From: Alphaproteobacteria bacterium | GTDB lineage: Bacteria; Pseudomonadota; Alphaproteobacteria; Micropepsales; Micropepsaceae | NCBI GenBank assembly: GCA_019247845.1 | Contig: JAFBAL010000006.1 | Location: 25,109-89,108 of the forward strand | Direction: 5' to 3' | DNA: 64,000 nucleotides | Part shown: piece after piece, positions 46,391 through 54,743 of the stretch | Layout of the letters: the number at the start of each line of letters is the position of its first letter | Numbering within the stretch: the first letter of the stretch is position 1 | Program-made: the position numbers and the translations under genes | Notes under the pieces: generated by a model | The model's input: the letters and a program-made list of their open reading frames with translations, nothing else | Told to the model about the DNA's origin: nothing | The model's database searches: none

Positions 46391-47584
46391 ATGACAAGAC
46401 TGACGCGAGCGCTGCTGCTCGCCACCTGCTCGCTCGCAGCTTCCGCCGCGGCCATTGCCGCACCGCACGCGCCGGCGACGCGCGGCGTGTCGACCGTCGC
46501 CGTCTATGGCGATGCGCCCTACGGCACCAGCCCGACCGACACGGCGCAGCTGCAGGCCACGCCGGCCTTCATCGCCTCGATCAATGCCGACCCCGACGTC
46601 TCGCTGGTGATGCATGCGGGCGACATCCATTCGGGCAAGCAGTACTGCACGGCGAAATACGACCACACCATCCGCAACCTGTGGAACACGTTCGCCGATC
46701 CCATGATCTATACGCCGGGCGACAACGAGTGGACCGATTGCCACAAGACGGGCGAGGGCGGCGGCGCCTACAACTCCGGCACCGGCCAGATCGACTACAT
46801 GCGCGACGCGCAAGGCCGGCTGATCGACTATGCGGGCGGCAACCCGGTCGCCAATCTGGGTCTCATCCGCGGCATCTTCTTCGACCGCCCCGGCCACACC
46901 ATCGGCGGCAAGCGCCTGGTGAAAACGCAGTCCGAAGCCTTCGATCCGCGCTATCCGAGCGACGCCGAATATGTCGAGAACGTGATGTTCACGCAGTCGC
47001 GCGTTCAGTTCGTCACGGTGAACCAGCCCGGCGGCTCGAACGACGACAACGACGTCTGGTACGGCGCGCCGCAGATGAGCACCGAGCAGAGCAACGAGAT
47101 GGCGACGCGCGACCAGGCCAACCTGCACTGGATCGACGCCGCCTTCGACAAGGCCGTGGCGGAGCGGGCCAAGGCCGTGGTCATCATGCTGCAGGCCGAT
47201 ATGTGGGACGCGGCCGACAATCCGCTGCACCAGTCCGCCTTCGAGCCGCTGATCGAGAAGATCGCGACGCGCACCGCGGCGTTCGGCAAGCCCGTCCTGC
47301 TGTTCAACGGCGATTCGCACGTCTATCGCTCGGACAATCCGCTGAAGCACGGCGCGCCCTGCGTGACCGAGCCGGGCTCGGGCCAGACGGCGGTTCCGTG
47401 CCCCAGCGACGATTGGGAGCATCACCCGTTCTACGACGTGTCGAACTTCCACCGCATCACCGTCCACGGCAGCACCTTCCCGCTGGAATGGCTGAAGCTG
47501 ACGGTCGATCCCGCGAAGCATTCCAAGGGCGGCGCCGACGGCGCCTTCGGTCCCTTCGCCTGGGCGCGGCAGACCCAGAACTGA
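46391..47584 (+). CDS. Secreted metallophosphoesterase-like protein
   Basis: A 397-residue exported protein (signal peptide ending about AAIAA). Metal-ligand motifs are VAVYGDAPYG, VMHAGDIHSGKQYC, YTPGDNEWTDC, and near the C-terminus VLLFNGDSHVYRSD. Together these fit the calcineurin-like phosphoesterase fold, here in the periplasm or outside. Several cysteines could form disulfides. The substrate is unknown. It is divergent from arsR across 200 nt and ends at a large hairpin. Confidence 0.82.
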   Translation: MTRLTRALLLATCSLAASAAAIAAPHAPATRGVSTVAVYGDAPYGTSPTDTAQLQATPAFIASINADPDVSLVMHAGDIHSGKQYCTAKYDHTIRNLWNTFADPMIYTPGDNEWTDCHKTGEGGGAYNSGTGQIDYMRDAQGRLIDYAGGNPVANLGLIRGIFFDRPGHTIGGKRLVKTQSEAFDPRYPSDAEYVENVMFTQSRVQFVTVNQPGGSNDDNDVWYGAPQMSTEQSNEMATRDQANLHWIDAAFDKAVAERAKAVVIMLQADMWDAADNPLHQSAFEPLIEKIATRTAAFGKPVLLFNGDSHVYRSDNPLKHGAPCVTEPGSGQTAVPCPSDDWEHHPFYDVSNFHRITVHGSTFPLEWLKLTVDPAKHSKGGADGAFGPFAWARQTQN

Positions 47585-47596
47585 CGCGTGCTCAAC

Positions 47597-47627
47597 CCCA
47601 TGGCCGGGACGACGTTCCGGCCATGGG
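47597..47627. terminator. 11-bp hairpin between convergent genes
   Basis: CCCATGGCCGG pairs perfectly with CCGGCCATGGG across a 9-nt loop, placed between the metallophosphoesterase and the EipA-like gene, whose 3' ends face each other. No T-run follows on either strand, so termination would be weak or need Rho, but the place fits a bidirectional terminator. Confidence 0.55.
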
Positions 47628-47639
47628 TGCTCGGCCCGT

Positions 47640-48260
47640 TCAGAACGGGAACCAGTCGCGCTCCTGGCTGAACACCAGATAGCCCGCGTTCACGCCGGCG
47701 CGCAGGCCGACGCCGGTCCGCATCGGCGCGATGGTGACGCCGCCGCTGCGCAGATAGTTCACGCCGATTCCGGCGATGAAGTAATAGCTGCCCTCGGCGC
47801 TGGGAAAGCGCTGATAGAGCCGGTTCTCGCGCTTGAGGTTGTAGACCAGCGCGAAGAACTTGGATGCGTTGCCGCCGACATCGAATCCGACCGACGGGCC
47901 CTTCCAATAGACCTTCACCGGCTCGAAATGCTTGCGCACCAGCCAGCCCTCGCCATAGCGCAGGCCGACCACGAAGGCGCCGCCGCCCTCGTCGCCCTTG
48001 ATATAGGCGTCGGGCTGGCCCTGGTCCTTGAAGATGTGCTGCACCGCCTTGGCCGCCGCCTCGGTGGTGACGCCGAAGAAGTCCGACGCCGCATGCGTGA
48101 CTTCATCCGGATTGAAGGTGCTGTCGTTGTCGTTCGCGGTGTTGTCGCTCGCGTTGCTGCGGCCGCCGGTGCCGTCATTCTCGTCGGCGGCGGAAGTGGG
48201 CTGGGCGGCGAGAAGCGCGAGCGCCGCCGCGGCGCCGATCAACATTTGAGCAAATCGCAT
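47640..48260 (-). CDS. EipA-like DUF1134 envelope protein
   Basis: A 206-residue periplasmic protein. Signal peptide (MRFAQMLIGAAAALALLAAQ, cleaved near TSAA), an Asn/Asp-rich linker (SNASDNTANDNDS), then the DUF1134 domain: VKVYWKGPSVGFDVGGNASK and YNLKRENRLYQRFPSAEGSY. EipA of Brucella and Caulobacter belongs to this domain family and supports envelope integrity, so that role is inferred. It diverges from a small membrane-protein gene across 126 nt. Confidence 0.88.
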   Translation of the reverse strand: MRFAQMLIGAAAALALLAAQPTSAADENDGTGGRSNASDNTANDNDSTFNPDEVTHAASDFFGVTTEAAAKAVQHIFKDQGQPDAYIKGDEGGGAFVVGLRYGEGWLVRKHFEPVKVYWKGPSVGFDVGGNASKFFALVYNLKRENRLYQRFPSAEGSYYFIAGIGVNYLRSGGVTIAPMRTGVGLRAGVNAGYLVFSQERDWFPF

Positions 48261-48386
48261 ATGTGAACTCCTTCGGCAGAATCACCCGCCCCCGCCATCG
48301 CCCATCTTCGCCCGAAACGGCGCGGTGCGACAACCGGGCCGCCATGCCTTGTTTCTGCCGCGATTGGAAAGTTCTAGACTTGAGCG

Positions 48387-48644
48387 ATGAACGACAACAC
48401 CAACGACAAGCGCGCCAGCCGTCTCAGCCCCGCCGGCTGGGTCGCCGTGGTGTCGCTGCTGTTCTTCCTGGGCTGGGCGGTCTGGTATGCGGTCCACGGC
48501 TGGAACGCGCTGTCGGGACTCGACATCGACATCAGCACGACGGGCTGGATATTCCTCGTCGTCGGCGTGTTGGCGACGCTGGCATTGGGCGCCGGCCTGA
48601 TGGCGCTGGTCTTCTACTCCAGCCGCAAGGACTACGATCGGTAA
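48387..48644 (+). CDS. Small two-helix membrane protein
   Basis: An 85-residue protein with a polar N-terminus, two transmembrane helices (about residues 17-36 and 48-72) and a short charged end (SSRKDYDR). No motif indicates a function. It stops 7 nt before the convergent cysQ stop. Confidence 0.65.
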   Translation: MNDNTNDKRASRLSPAGWVAVVSLLFFLGWAVWYAVHGWNALSGLDIDISTTGWIFLVVGVLATLALGAGLMALVFYSSRKDYDR

Positions 48645-48651
48645 GCGGCGT

Positions 48652-49461
48652 TCAATCCGCGCCCTTGGCCACGAAGAACGGATTGTCGAAGCCGCGCTCG
48701 GCCTTGCCGTAGAGGAACGGCTTGCCGTCGAGTTGGGTGACCGTGCCGCCTGCCGCCGCCAGCACCGCATGGCCCGCGGCGGTGTCCCATTCCATCGTGC
48801 GGCCGGTGCGCGGATAGATGTCGGCCTCGCCCGCCGCGACCAGGCAGAACTTGAGCGACGAGCCGGCGCTGACGAACTCCTTCACCTTGTACTTCGCCAA
48901 GTACTCGTCGGTCGCGGCGTCGCGATGCGAGCGGCTGGCGACGGCGACCATGCCGTCCTTCGACACGGCGCGCGCCTGGATGCGCTTCGCCTCGCCGAAA
49001 TCCGGCGCGCCGCCGGGCGCGGCCTTGGCCTCGTAGGCGCCCGACAGCATCTCGCCGAAGAACAGCCGCTCGATCGCCGGCGCATGGACCACGCCGCGCA
49101 CCGGCTTGCCTTCGACGATCTCGGCGATGTTGACCGTGAATTCGCCGTTGCGGCTGATGAACTCCTTGGTGCCGTCCAGCGGATCGACCAGGAAGAAGCG
49201 GTGCCCGACCTTGGGCAGCTTGCCCGCCGCGACGGACTCCTCCGCCACCACCGGCACGTCGGGGGCGAGGTGCGCCAGACGTTTCAGGATGAAGCGCTCG
49301 GCCTCCTCGTCGGCCGCGGTCACGGGCGAGGCGTCGTCCTTGCGCTTGGCGACGATCTCGTCGGCATAGTGCTTCAGGATGATCGCGCCCGCGTCATAGG
49401 CGATGGCAGCCAGGGCGCGCAGCATCGGCGAGGCCGCGTGGGAATGGATATGGTCGGTCAT
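48652..49461 (-). CDS. cysQ: 3'(2'),5'-bisphosphate nucleotidase CysQ
   Basis: A 269-residue lithium-sensitive phosphatase of the inositol-monophosphatase superfamily. VVAEES, LVDPLDGTKEFISRNGEFTVNIA (metal ligands and CysQ-specific KEF) and TMEWDTAAGHAVLAAAGG are diagnostic. It removes the 3'-phosphate of PAP produced by PAPS-using enzymes, which suits a genome that also encodes a sulfotransferase at 2.2 kb. It is paralogous to suhB at 7 kb. Confidence 0.93.
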   Translation of the reverse strand: MTDHIHSHAASPMLRALAAIAYDAGAIILKHYADEIVAKRKDDASPVTAADEEAERFILKRLAHLAPDVPVVAEESVAAGKLPKVGHRFFLVDPLDGTKEFISRNGEFTVNIAEIVEGKPVRGVVHAPAIERLFFGEMLSGAYEAKAAPGGAPDFGEAKRIQARAVSKDGMVAVASRSHRDAATDEYLAKYKVKEFVSAGSSLKFCLVAAGEADIYPRTGRTMEWDTAAGHAVLAAAGGTVTQLDGKPFLYGKAERGFDNPFFVAKGAD

Positions 49462-49539
49462 GTCAAATCTTCACCATTCCTTAAGGAGCCGGGAATCAAG
49501 TTACCTTCCGCTAACCATCGGCCGGAGACAAGCAGAGCC

Positions 49540-50160
49540 ATGAATGATCTCGACTTTTCCGCTTTTCTCGTGAGCCGAGTATGCCACGACCTTGTGAGCC
49601 CTTTGGGTGCGGTGGTCAACGGGCTGGAAGTGCTCGAGGACGAGCGCGATGCGGCCATGCGGGCCGACGCGCTCAAGATCGTGGCCTCCAGCGCCGCCCA
49701 GGCCCTGGCGCGCATCCAGTTCATGCGCATCGCCTTCGGGGCGGCGGGCTCGGCCGGGGCGGAGCTCGACCTGGGCGAGGTCGGCCGGCTGGTCAGCGGG
49801 TTGTTCGCAGGCAGCAAGATCACGCTGGAGTGGAACGTGGTGCACGCCCATTGGCCGAAGGACTGGGCCAAGCTGATCATGAACGCGTCGCTGCTCGCCG
49901 CCGACTGCCTGCCGCGGGGCGGGGTGGTCAGCGTGACCTCGTCGACCGATCCGTCGGCGCCGTCGTTCAAGATCCGCGCGAGCGGCTCCCATGCCCGCAT
50001 CCTGGAAGAGGTCGAGAAGGCGGTGCGCGGCGAGGCCAATTCCGGGGCGCCAGACGCACGCGGCGTGCAGCCCTATCTCACGCATAAGCTGGCGCGCACG
50101 CTGAATGCGGGGCTGACGCTCACCGCGGGCGAGGGCGTCGTCGAGCTGGCCGCGGGCTGA
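49540..50160 (+). CDS. chpT: Histidine phosphotransferase ChpT
   Basis: A 206-residue protein that looks like a histidine kinase without a working ATP site. SAFLVSRVCHDLVSPLGAV carries the phospho-accepting H16 followed by D17 and P21, and the second half is a degenerate HATPase fold (IMNASLLAADCLPRGGVVSV). ChpT moves phosphate from CckA to CtrA and CpdR in the alphaproteobacterial cell-cycle relay. GAGA..AGCAG precedes the ATG. A CheY-like gene and cheR follow. Confidence 0.88.
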   Translation: MNDLDFSAFLVSRVCHDLVSPLGAVVNGLEVLEDERDAAMRADALKIVASSAAQALARIQFMRIAFGAAGSAGAELDLGEVGRLVSGLFAGSKITLEWNVVHAHWPKDWAKLIMNASLLAADCLPRGGVVSVTSSTDPSAPSFKIRASGSHARILEEVEKAVRGEANSGAPDARGVQPYLTHKLARTLNAGLTLTAGEGVVELAAG

Positions 50161-50225
50161 AACGCGACCGCCTGAAAGATTGCGTTTACCGTCTCGCGCG
50201 TAGGATGCGGGCTTAGGAGCCCGCC

Positions 50226-50591
50226 ATGAAGTCCTGTCTTGTCGTCGACGACAGCCGCGTCATCCGCAAGGTCGCGTGCCGCATCCTTTCAGACCTCGGT
50301 TTCCAGACCGCGGAGGCGGAGGACGGCATCACCGCGCTCGAGTCCTGCCGCGCGCATATGCCCGAGATGATCCTGCTCGACTGGTCGATGCCGAACATGA
50401 CCGGGATCGAGTTCCTGCGCGCGCTGCGCCGCGAGCGCGCCGGCGAGAAGCCGATCGTGGTGTTCTGCACCACCGAGAACGACACCGCGCACATCACCGA
50501 GGCGCTGAGTGCGGGCGCCAACGAATATATCATGAAACCTTTCGATCGCGAGATCATCCAGGCCAAGCTCGTCGAAGTCGGCCTTGCCTGA
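50226..50591 (+). CDS. CheY-like single-domain response regulator
   Basis: A 121-residue receiver domain with no output domain. D8-D9 (VVDDSR), the phosphorylated D52 (LLDWSMPNMTG), T82/T83 (FCTTEN) and K104 (IMKPFDRE) complete the active site. It could be a chemotaxis output, a phosphate sink or, given chpT next to it, a receiver in the ChpT relay such as CpdR. The following cheR makes the chemotaxis reading the most direct. Confidence 0.9.
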   Translation: MKSCLVVDDSRVIRKVACRILSDLGFQTAEAEDGITALESCRAHMPEMILLDWSMPNMTGIEFLRALRRERAGEKPIVVFCTTENDTAHITEALSAGANEYIMKPFDREIIQAKLVEVGLA

Positions 50592-50605
50592 AGGGCTTCG
50601 CCGAG

Positions 50606-51451
50606 ATGAAGCCCGACGACTTCGAGTACCTTGCAAGGTTGCTGAGACGGCGGTCGGGGATCGTGCTCGGCCAGCCGCGGCCGGCGCATATCGAGAACCG
50701 GCTGGCGCCCGTGATGCGCCGCTTCGGCTTCAAGGACGTGGGCGCGCTCGTCGCCGAGCTCCGCCACGGCCGCGACGCGCTCGCCCGCGCGGCGACCGAG
50801 GCGTTGACGACCAACGAGTCCTCGTTCTTCCGCGACCGCGCCGCCTTCGACCTGTTCCGCGATCGGGTGCTGCCCGCGATCGTCGAGCGCCGCGCCGGCA
50901 CGAAGCGGCTCAGGCTGTGGTGCGCGGCCTGCGCCGCGGGGCAGGAGGCCTATTCCATCGCGATGATGCTCGACGACCTCAAGCTGCCGCAGAAGGGCTG
51001 GAGCGTCGACCTCATCGCCACCGACATCAATTCCGAGATGATCGCCCGCGCCGAGCAGGGGCTCTATTCCCATTTCGAGGTGCAGCGCGGGTTGCCGATC
51101 CGCCGCCTCGTCGATCACTTCCTGCAGGAAGGCCAGAACTGGCGCATCAGCGAGCCGCTGCGCCGCATGGTGACGTTCCGCCCGTTCAACCTTCTCGACT
51201 CGTTCGGCTGGCTCGACGATCTCGACGTCGTGTTCTGCCGCAACGTGCTGATGTATCTCGATCCCAAGGCCAAGGCCGGCGTGCTCGACAAGATCGCCGA
51301 GGTGCTGGTTCCCGACGGCTATCTCCTGCTCGGGCCGGTGGAGACGCCGACCGGGCTGTCCGCCGCCTTCGCCGCCGTCGCCGGTGCGCCGGGGCTCTAT
51401 TCACCACGTGTCGATGAAGGCCCGGCGCTTGCCCGCGTCGCGCGGCGGTAG
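50606..51451 (+). CDS. cheR: Chemotaxis protein methyltransferase CheR
   Basis: A 281-residue S-adenosylmethionine-dependent methyltransferase that methylates chemoreceptor glutamates. The N-terminal domain has TEALTTNESSFFRD and the catalytic domain has LRLWCAACAAGQEAYSIAMM (SAM-binding loop), VDLIATDINSEMIARAEQGLY and VVFCRNVLMYLD. It starts 14 nt after the receiver gene. The final 51 nt overlap the convergent acyl-CoA carboxylase gene. No chemoreceptor or cheA gene is in the window. Confidence 0.94.
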   Translation: MKPDDFEYLARLLRRRSGIVLGQPRPAHIENRLAPVMRRFGFKDVGALVAELRHGRDALARAATEALTTNESSFFRDRAAFDLFRDRVLPAIVERRAGTKRLRLWCAACAAGQEAYSIAMMLDDLKLPQKGWSVDLIATDINSEMIARAEQGLYSHFEVQRGLPIRRLVDHFLQEGQNWRISEPLRRMVTFRPFNLLDSFGWLDDLDVVFCRNVLMYLDPKAKAGVLDKIAEVLVPDGYLLLGPVETPTGLSAAFAAVAGAPGLYSPRVDEGPALARVARR

Positions 51452-54400
51452 CGACTTCAGGCCGCGCATCAGCCAGCGCCGCGTGTCGGCGGGGTCGATG
51501 ACGTCGTCGATCTCCAGATACGCCGCCATGTTGGTCGCCTTGCCGCGGGCATAGGATTCCGCGACCTTCTTCTTGAACAGCTCGTCGCGCGCCTGCGGCG
51601 TCGGTTCGGCCTCCAGCTCCTTGCGGAAGCCCAGCCGCACGGCGCCTTCCAGCCCCATGCCGCCGAACTCGCCCGTCGGCCACGACACGATGAAGAACGG
51701 CGCGTGGAAGCTGCCGCCCGCCATCGCCTGCGCGCCCAAGCCATAGCCCTTGCGCAGCACGATCGTGAACATCGCCGTCGACATGTTGCCTGCGGTGACG
51801 AACATGCGCGAGGTCTTGCGCACCAGCGACGCCTTTTCGGCTTCGGGTCCGACCATGAAGCCCGGCGTGTCGCAGAGCGAGACGATGGGCAGGCCGAAGG
51901 CATCGCAGAGCTGCAGGAAGCGCGCCGCCTTGTCCGCACACGGAGCATCGATGGCGCCGGCGAGGTGCATCGGGTTGTTGGCGATGAGCCCGAACGGGTG
52001 GCCCTCGATGCGCACGAGCGCGGTGATCATGCCGGGCGCGAAGCCGGGGCGCAGCTCCAGCACCGAGCCGGTGTCGGCCAGCGCGGCCACCACCTTGCGG
52101 ATGTCGTAGATCCGCAAGCGGTTCTCGGGGATCAGGGTGCGCAAGCCGTTCTGGTCGGCGGCGGACCAGTCCGCAAGCCGGCCCTGGAAATAGGAGAGGT
52201 ACTTCTTCGCTGCCGCGACCGCTTCGGCTTCGTCCGCGACGGCGATGTCGACGACGCCGTTCGGCACCTGCACCGACATCGGTCCGACCTCGTCGGGCGT
52301 GTAGACGCCGAGCCCGCCGCCTTCGATCATCGCGGGCCCGCCCATGCCGATATTCGAGTTCGCGGTGGCGATGACGACGTCGCTCGATCCGAGCAGCGCG
52401 GCGTTGCCCGCGAAGCAGCGTCCCGAATTGACGCCGATGCGCGGCACGAGACCGCTGAGCTTGGCGTATTGGCGGAAGGTCGGCGTGTCGAGGCCCGCGA
52501 CGCCGGGAAAATCCGTGTCGCCCGGCCGCCCGCCGCCGCCCTCGGCGAAGAGCACGATGGGAAGCTTCGACTCCTCGGCGACCTTGAGCAGCCGGTCCTT
52601 CTTGCGGTGGTTCATCGCGCCTTGCGTGCCCGCGAGCACGGTGTAGTCGTAGGCCAGCACCGCGGCGCGTGCGGCTTCCTCGCCGAACTGGGCCGCATTG
52701 ATCGTGCCGATGCCGGTGATGATGCCGTCGCCCGGTGTGTTCTTGATCAGGTCTTCCAGCGTGCGGCGGCGCTTCTGAGCAGCGAAGGCCAGCGCGCCGT
52801 ATTCGATGAAGCTGCCCGGATCGATGAGGTCGGCGAGGTTCTCGCGGGCCGTGCGCTGGCCGGTCTTGCGGCGGCGCGCGACCGCTTCGGGCCGGTTCTC
52901 GTCGAACCCGAAAGCATGGCGGGCGTTCGTCTCGGCCAGATCGGGACGGACGACGTTCGGATCGGTAGTCGCTGCCGCGGTGTCCGTGACAGCGACGTCT
53001 TCCGGCACCAGGAATACGAGCGGCGCGCCTTCCATCAGCACGTCGCCCGCCGCCGCGGCGATGGACTGCACACGCCCCGACTCCGCCGCGACGACGACGT
53101 GCTCCATCTTCATCGCCTCGAGCACCGCCACAGCCGCGCCCTTCGCCACCGCATCGCCCGCCGCCACGTCGATGGAGACGATCTTGCCCTGCATCGGTGC
53201 TACCACGGCGACGGTTCCGACGGGCGAGGGCGGTGCCGCCCTCGTCACAGGTGAAGGCAAGGCGGAAACGAGCGCCGCCAAATTCTCCTCGACCAACCGC
53301 GTATGCGTGCGCCGCCCGGCGACCTCGGGATTGTCGAGCAGCGCATCGAGGAAGGCGATATTGGTCTCGACGCCTTCGACGACGAACTCGTGCAGCGCGC
53401 GTTTTGCGCGGCCGAGCGCCAGCGGGAAGTCCGGCGCGTTCACCACCAGCTTGGCGAGCAGCGGATCGAAGGCGGGATTGGTCGTGTAACCGTCATAGCC
53501 GAAGGTATCGACGCGCACGCCGGGCCCTGACGGCGGCACGAAACGGGTGAGCGTGCCGCCCGTAGGCCTCACCGTGCCGTCCGCGGCGATGCGCTCCATG
53601 TTGATGCGCAGCTGCATCGCCACGCCGCGCGGGCGCGGGATGTTCTCCTGCTTCAGCCCGATGTCGCGCAGCGAGTTGCCGCGGGCCAGCTCGATCTGCA
53701 CCGCGACCAGGTCGATGCCGGTGATCTCTTCCGTGACCGTATGCTCGACCTGAAGCCGCGGGTTGCACTCGATGAAGGCGAAGCGCGGCGCATGGCGCAC
53801 GGGCTTCGGGTCGACCAGAAACTCGACTGTCGCGAGCCCGCTGAGCTTGACGTCGTCGGCCAGCCACACCGCCGCGTCGCAAAGTTGCTGGCGCAGGTCG
53901 GGATCGAGCGCGGGCGCCGGCGCGATCTCGACGATCTTCTGCTGGCGGCGCTGCAGCGAGCAGTCGCGTTCCCATATGTGGCTGGCGGTCTTGCCGTCGC
54001 CGATGACCTGCACCTCGATGTGGCGCGCCAGCGGCATATAGGCTTCGACATAGACCGCGTCGTTGCCGAACGAGGCCTTTGCTTCCGAGCGCGCCCGCGC
54101 ATAGGCTTGGTCGAGCCGGTCGAGCGACGAGACGATGCGCATGCCGCGTCCGCCGCCGCCGGCCAGCGCCTTGACCATGATCGGCGCGCCCTTGCGCCTG
54201 GCCATGAAGGCGCGCGCATCTTCCAGTGACGTCGGGCCCGACGTGCCGTCCAGGATCGGCACGCCGTAGCGGTCGGCGAGGGCGCGGGCCCGCGCCTTGT
54301 CGCCGAACACGGCCAGGACCTCCGGGCTCGGCCCGATGAAGACGATGCCCGCCGCGGCGCAAGCACGCGCGAACTCGGCGTTCTCGCTCAGGAAGCCGTA

Positions 54401-54643
54401 GCCCGGATGGATCGCCTCGCACTTCGCGGCCTGGGCCGCGGCGATCACGCGGCCGATGTCGAGATAGGCGGCCGGGCCGTTGGCGCCCAAGGACCGCGCC
54501 TCGTCGGCGATCTTGACGTGCAGCGACGACGCGTCGTCGTCGGAATGGATCGCAACCGTTCGGATGCCGAGGTCGGCCGCGGCGCGCGCGATGCGGATCG
54601 CGATCTCGCCGCGGTTGGCGATCAGGATGCTGTCGAAGGGCAT
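51401..54643 (-). CDS. Single-chain acyl-CoA carboxylase (BC-BCCP-CT fusion)
   Basis: A 1080-residue protein that carries all three activities of a biotin-dependent carboxylase. Biotin carboxylase occupies about residues 1-450 (ILIANRGEIAIRI; ATP-grasp GGGGRG at 162-167), the biotin carrier about 480-545 with EAMKMEH at 509-515 (biotinylated K512), and carboxyltransferase 580-1080 (NSGRCFAGNAALLGSSDVVI, GGGGRPGDTDFPG). This order matches the single-chain long-chain acyl-CoA carboxylases known from Mycobacterium avium and Rhodopseudomonas palustris. It would make malonyl- or methylmalonyl-CoA derivatives of acyl-CoA. A long hairpin abuts the start codon. Confidence 0.92.
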   Translation of the reverse strand: MPFDSILIANRGEIAIRIARAAADLGIRTVAIHSDDDASSLHVKIADEARSLGANGPAAYLDIGRVIAAAQAAKCEAIHPGYGFLSENAEFARACAAAGIVFIGPSPEVLAVFGDKARARALADRYGVPILDGTSGPTSLEDARAFMARRKGAPIMVKALAGGGGRGMRIVSSLDRLDQAYARARSEAKASFGNDAVYVEAYMPLARHIEVQVIGDGKTASHIWERDCSLQRRQQKIVEIAPAPALDPDLRQQLCDAAVWLADDVKLSGLATVEFLVDPKPVRHAPRFAFIECNPRLQVEHTVTEEITGIDLVAVQIELARGNSLRDIGLKQENIPRPRGVAMQLRINMERIAADGTVRPTGGTLTRFVPPSGPGVRVDTFGYDGYTTNPAFDPLLAKLVVNAPDFPLALGRAKRALHEFVVEGVETNIAFLDALLDNPEVAGRRTHTRLVEENLAALVSALPSPVTRAAPPSPVGTVAVVAPMQGKIVSIDVAAGDAVAKGAAVAVLEAMKMEHVVVAAESGRVQSIAAAAGDVLMEGAPLVFLVPEDVAVTDTAAATTDPNVVRPDLAETNARHAFGFDENRPEAVARRRKTGQRTARENLADLIDPGSFIEYGALAFAAQKRRRTLEDLIKNTPGDGIITGIGTINAAQFGEEAARAAVLAYDYTVLAGTQGAMNHRKKDRLLKVAEESKLPIVLFAEGGGGRPGDTDFPGVAGLDTPTFRQYAKLSGLVPRIGVNSGRCFAGNAALLGSSDVVIATANSNIGMGGPAMIEGGGLGVYTPDEVGPMSVQVPNGVVDIAVADEAEAVAAAKKYLSYFQGRLADWSAADQNGLRTLIPENRLRIYDIRKVVAALADTGSVLELRPGFAPGMITALVRIEGHPFGLIANNPMHLAGAIDAPCADKAARFLQLCDAFGLPIVSLCDTPGFMVGPEAEKASLVRKTSRMFVTAGNMSTAMFTIVLRKGYGLGAQAMAGGSFHAPFFIVSWPTGEFGGMGLEGAVRLGFRKELEAEPTPQARDELFKKKVAESYARGKATNMAAYLEIDDVIDPADTRRWLMRGLKSLPPRDAGKRRAFIDTW

Positions 54644-54646
54644 GCG

Positions 54647-54682
54647 GGCACAGTCCGGAAATGGCGTTTCCCGGACTGTGCC
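54647..54682 (-). promoter_or_regulatory. Hairpin 3 nt upstream of the carboxylase start
   Basis: GGCACAGTCCGG and CCGGACTGTGCC form a 12-bp perfect stem that extends by AAA/TTT across one bulged base, with a 5-nt loop. On the minus strand it follows the btuB stop by 49 nt and ends 3 nt before the carboxylase ATG, so it covers the place of a Shine-Dalgarno. It may end btuB transcription, hold back carboxylase translation, or both. No T-run follows. Confidence 0.7.
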
Positions 54683-54697
54683 ACGTGATGCCGCCTT

Positions 54698-54743
54698 CTA
54701 GAAGGCCGTAGGGAGGTCTCCCCGTCGCCCACTAGAAGGCCGT
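54698..54743. repeat. 12-bp direct repeat at the btuB 3' end
   Basis: CTAGAAGGCCGT occurs at 54698-54709 and 54732-54743. The second copy encodes the last residues and TAG stop of btuB on the minus strand, and the first repeats them 34 nt downstream. It looks like a small duplication scar. Confidence 0.75.
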
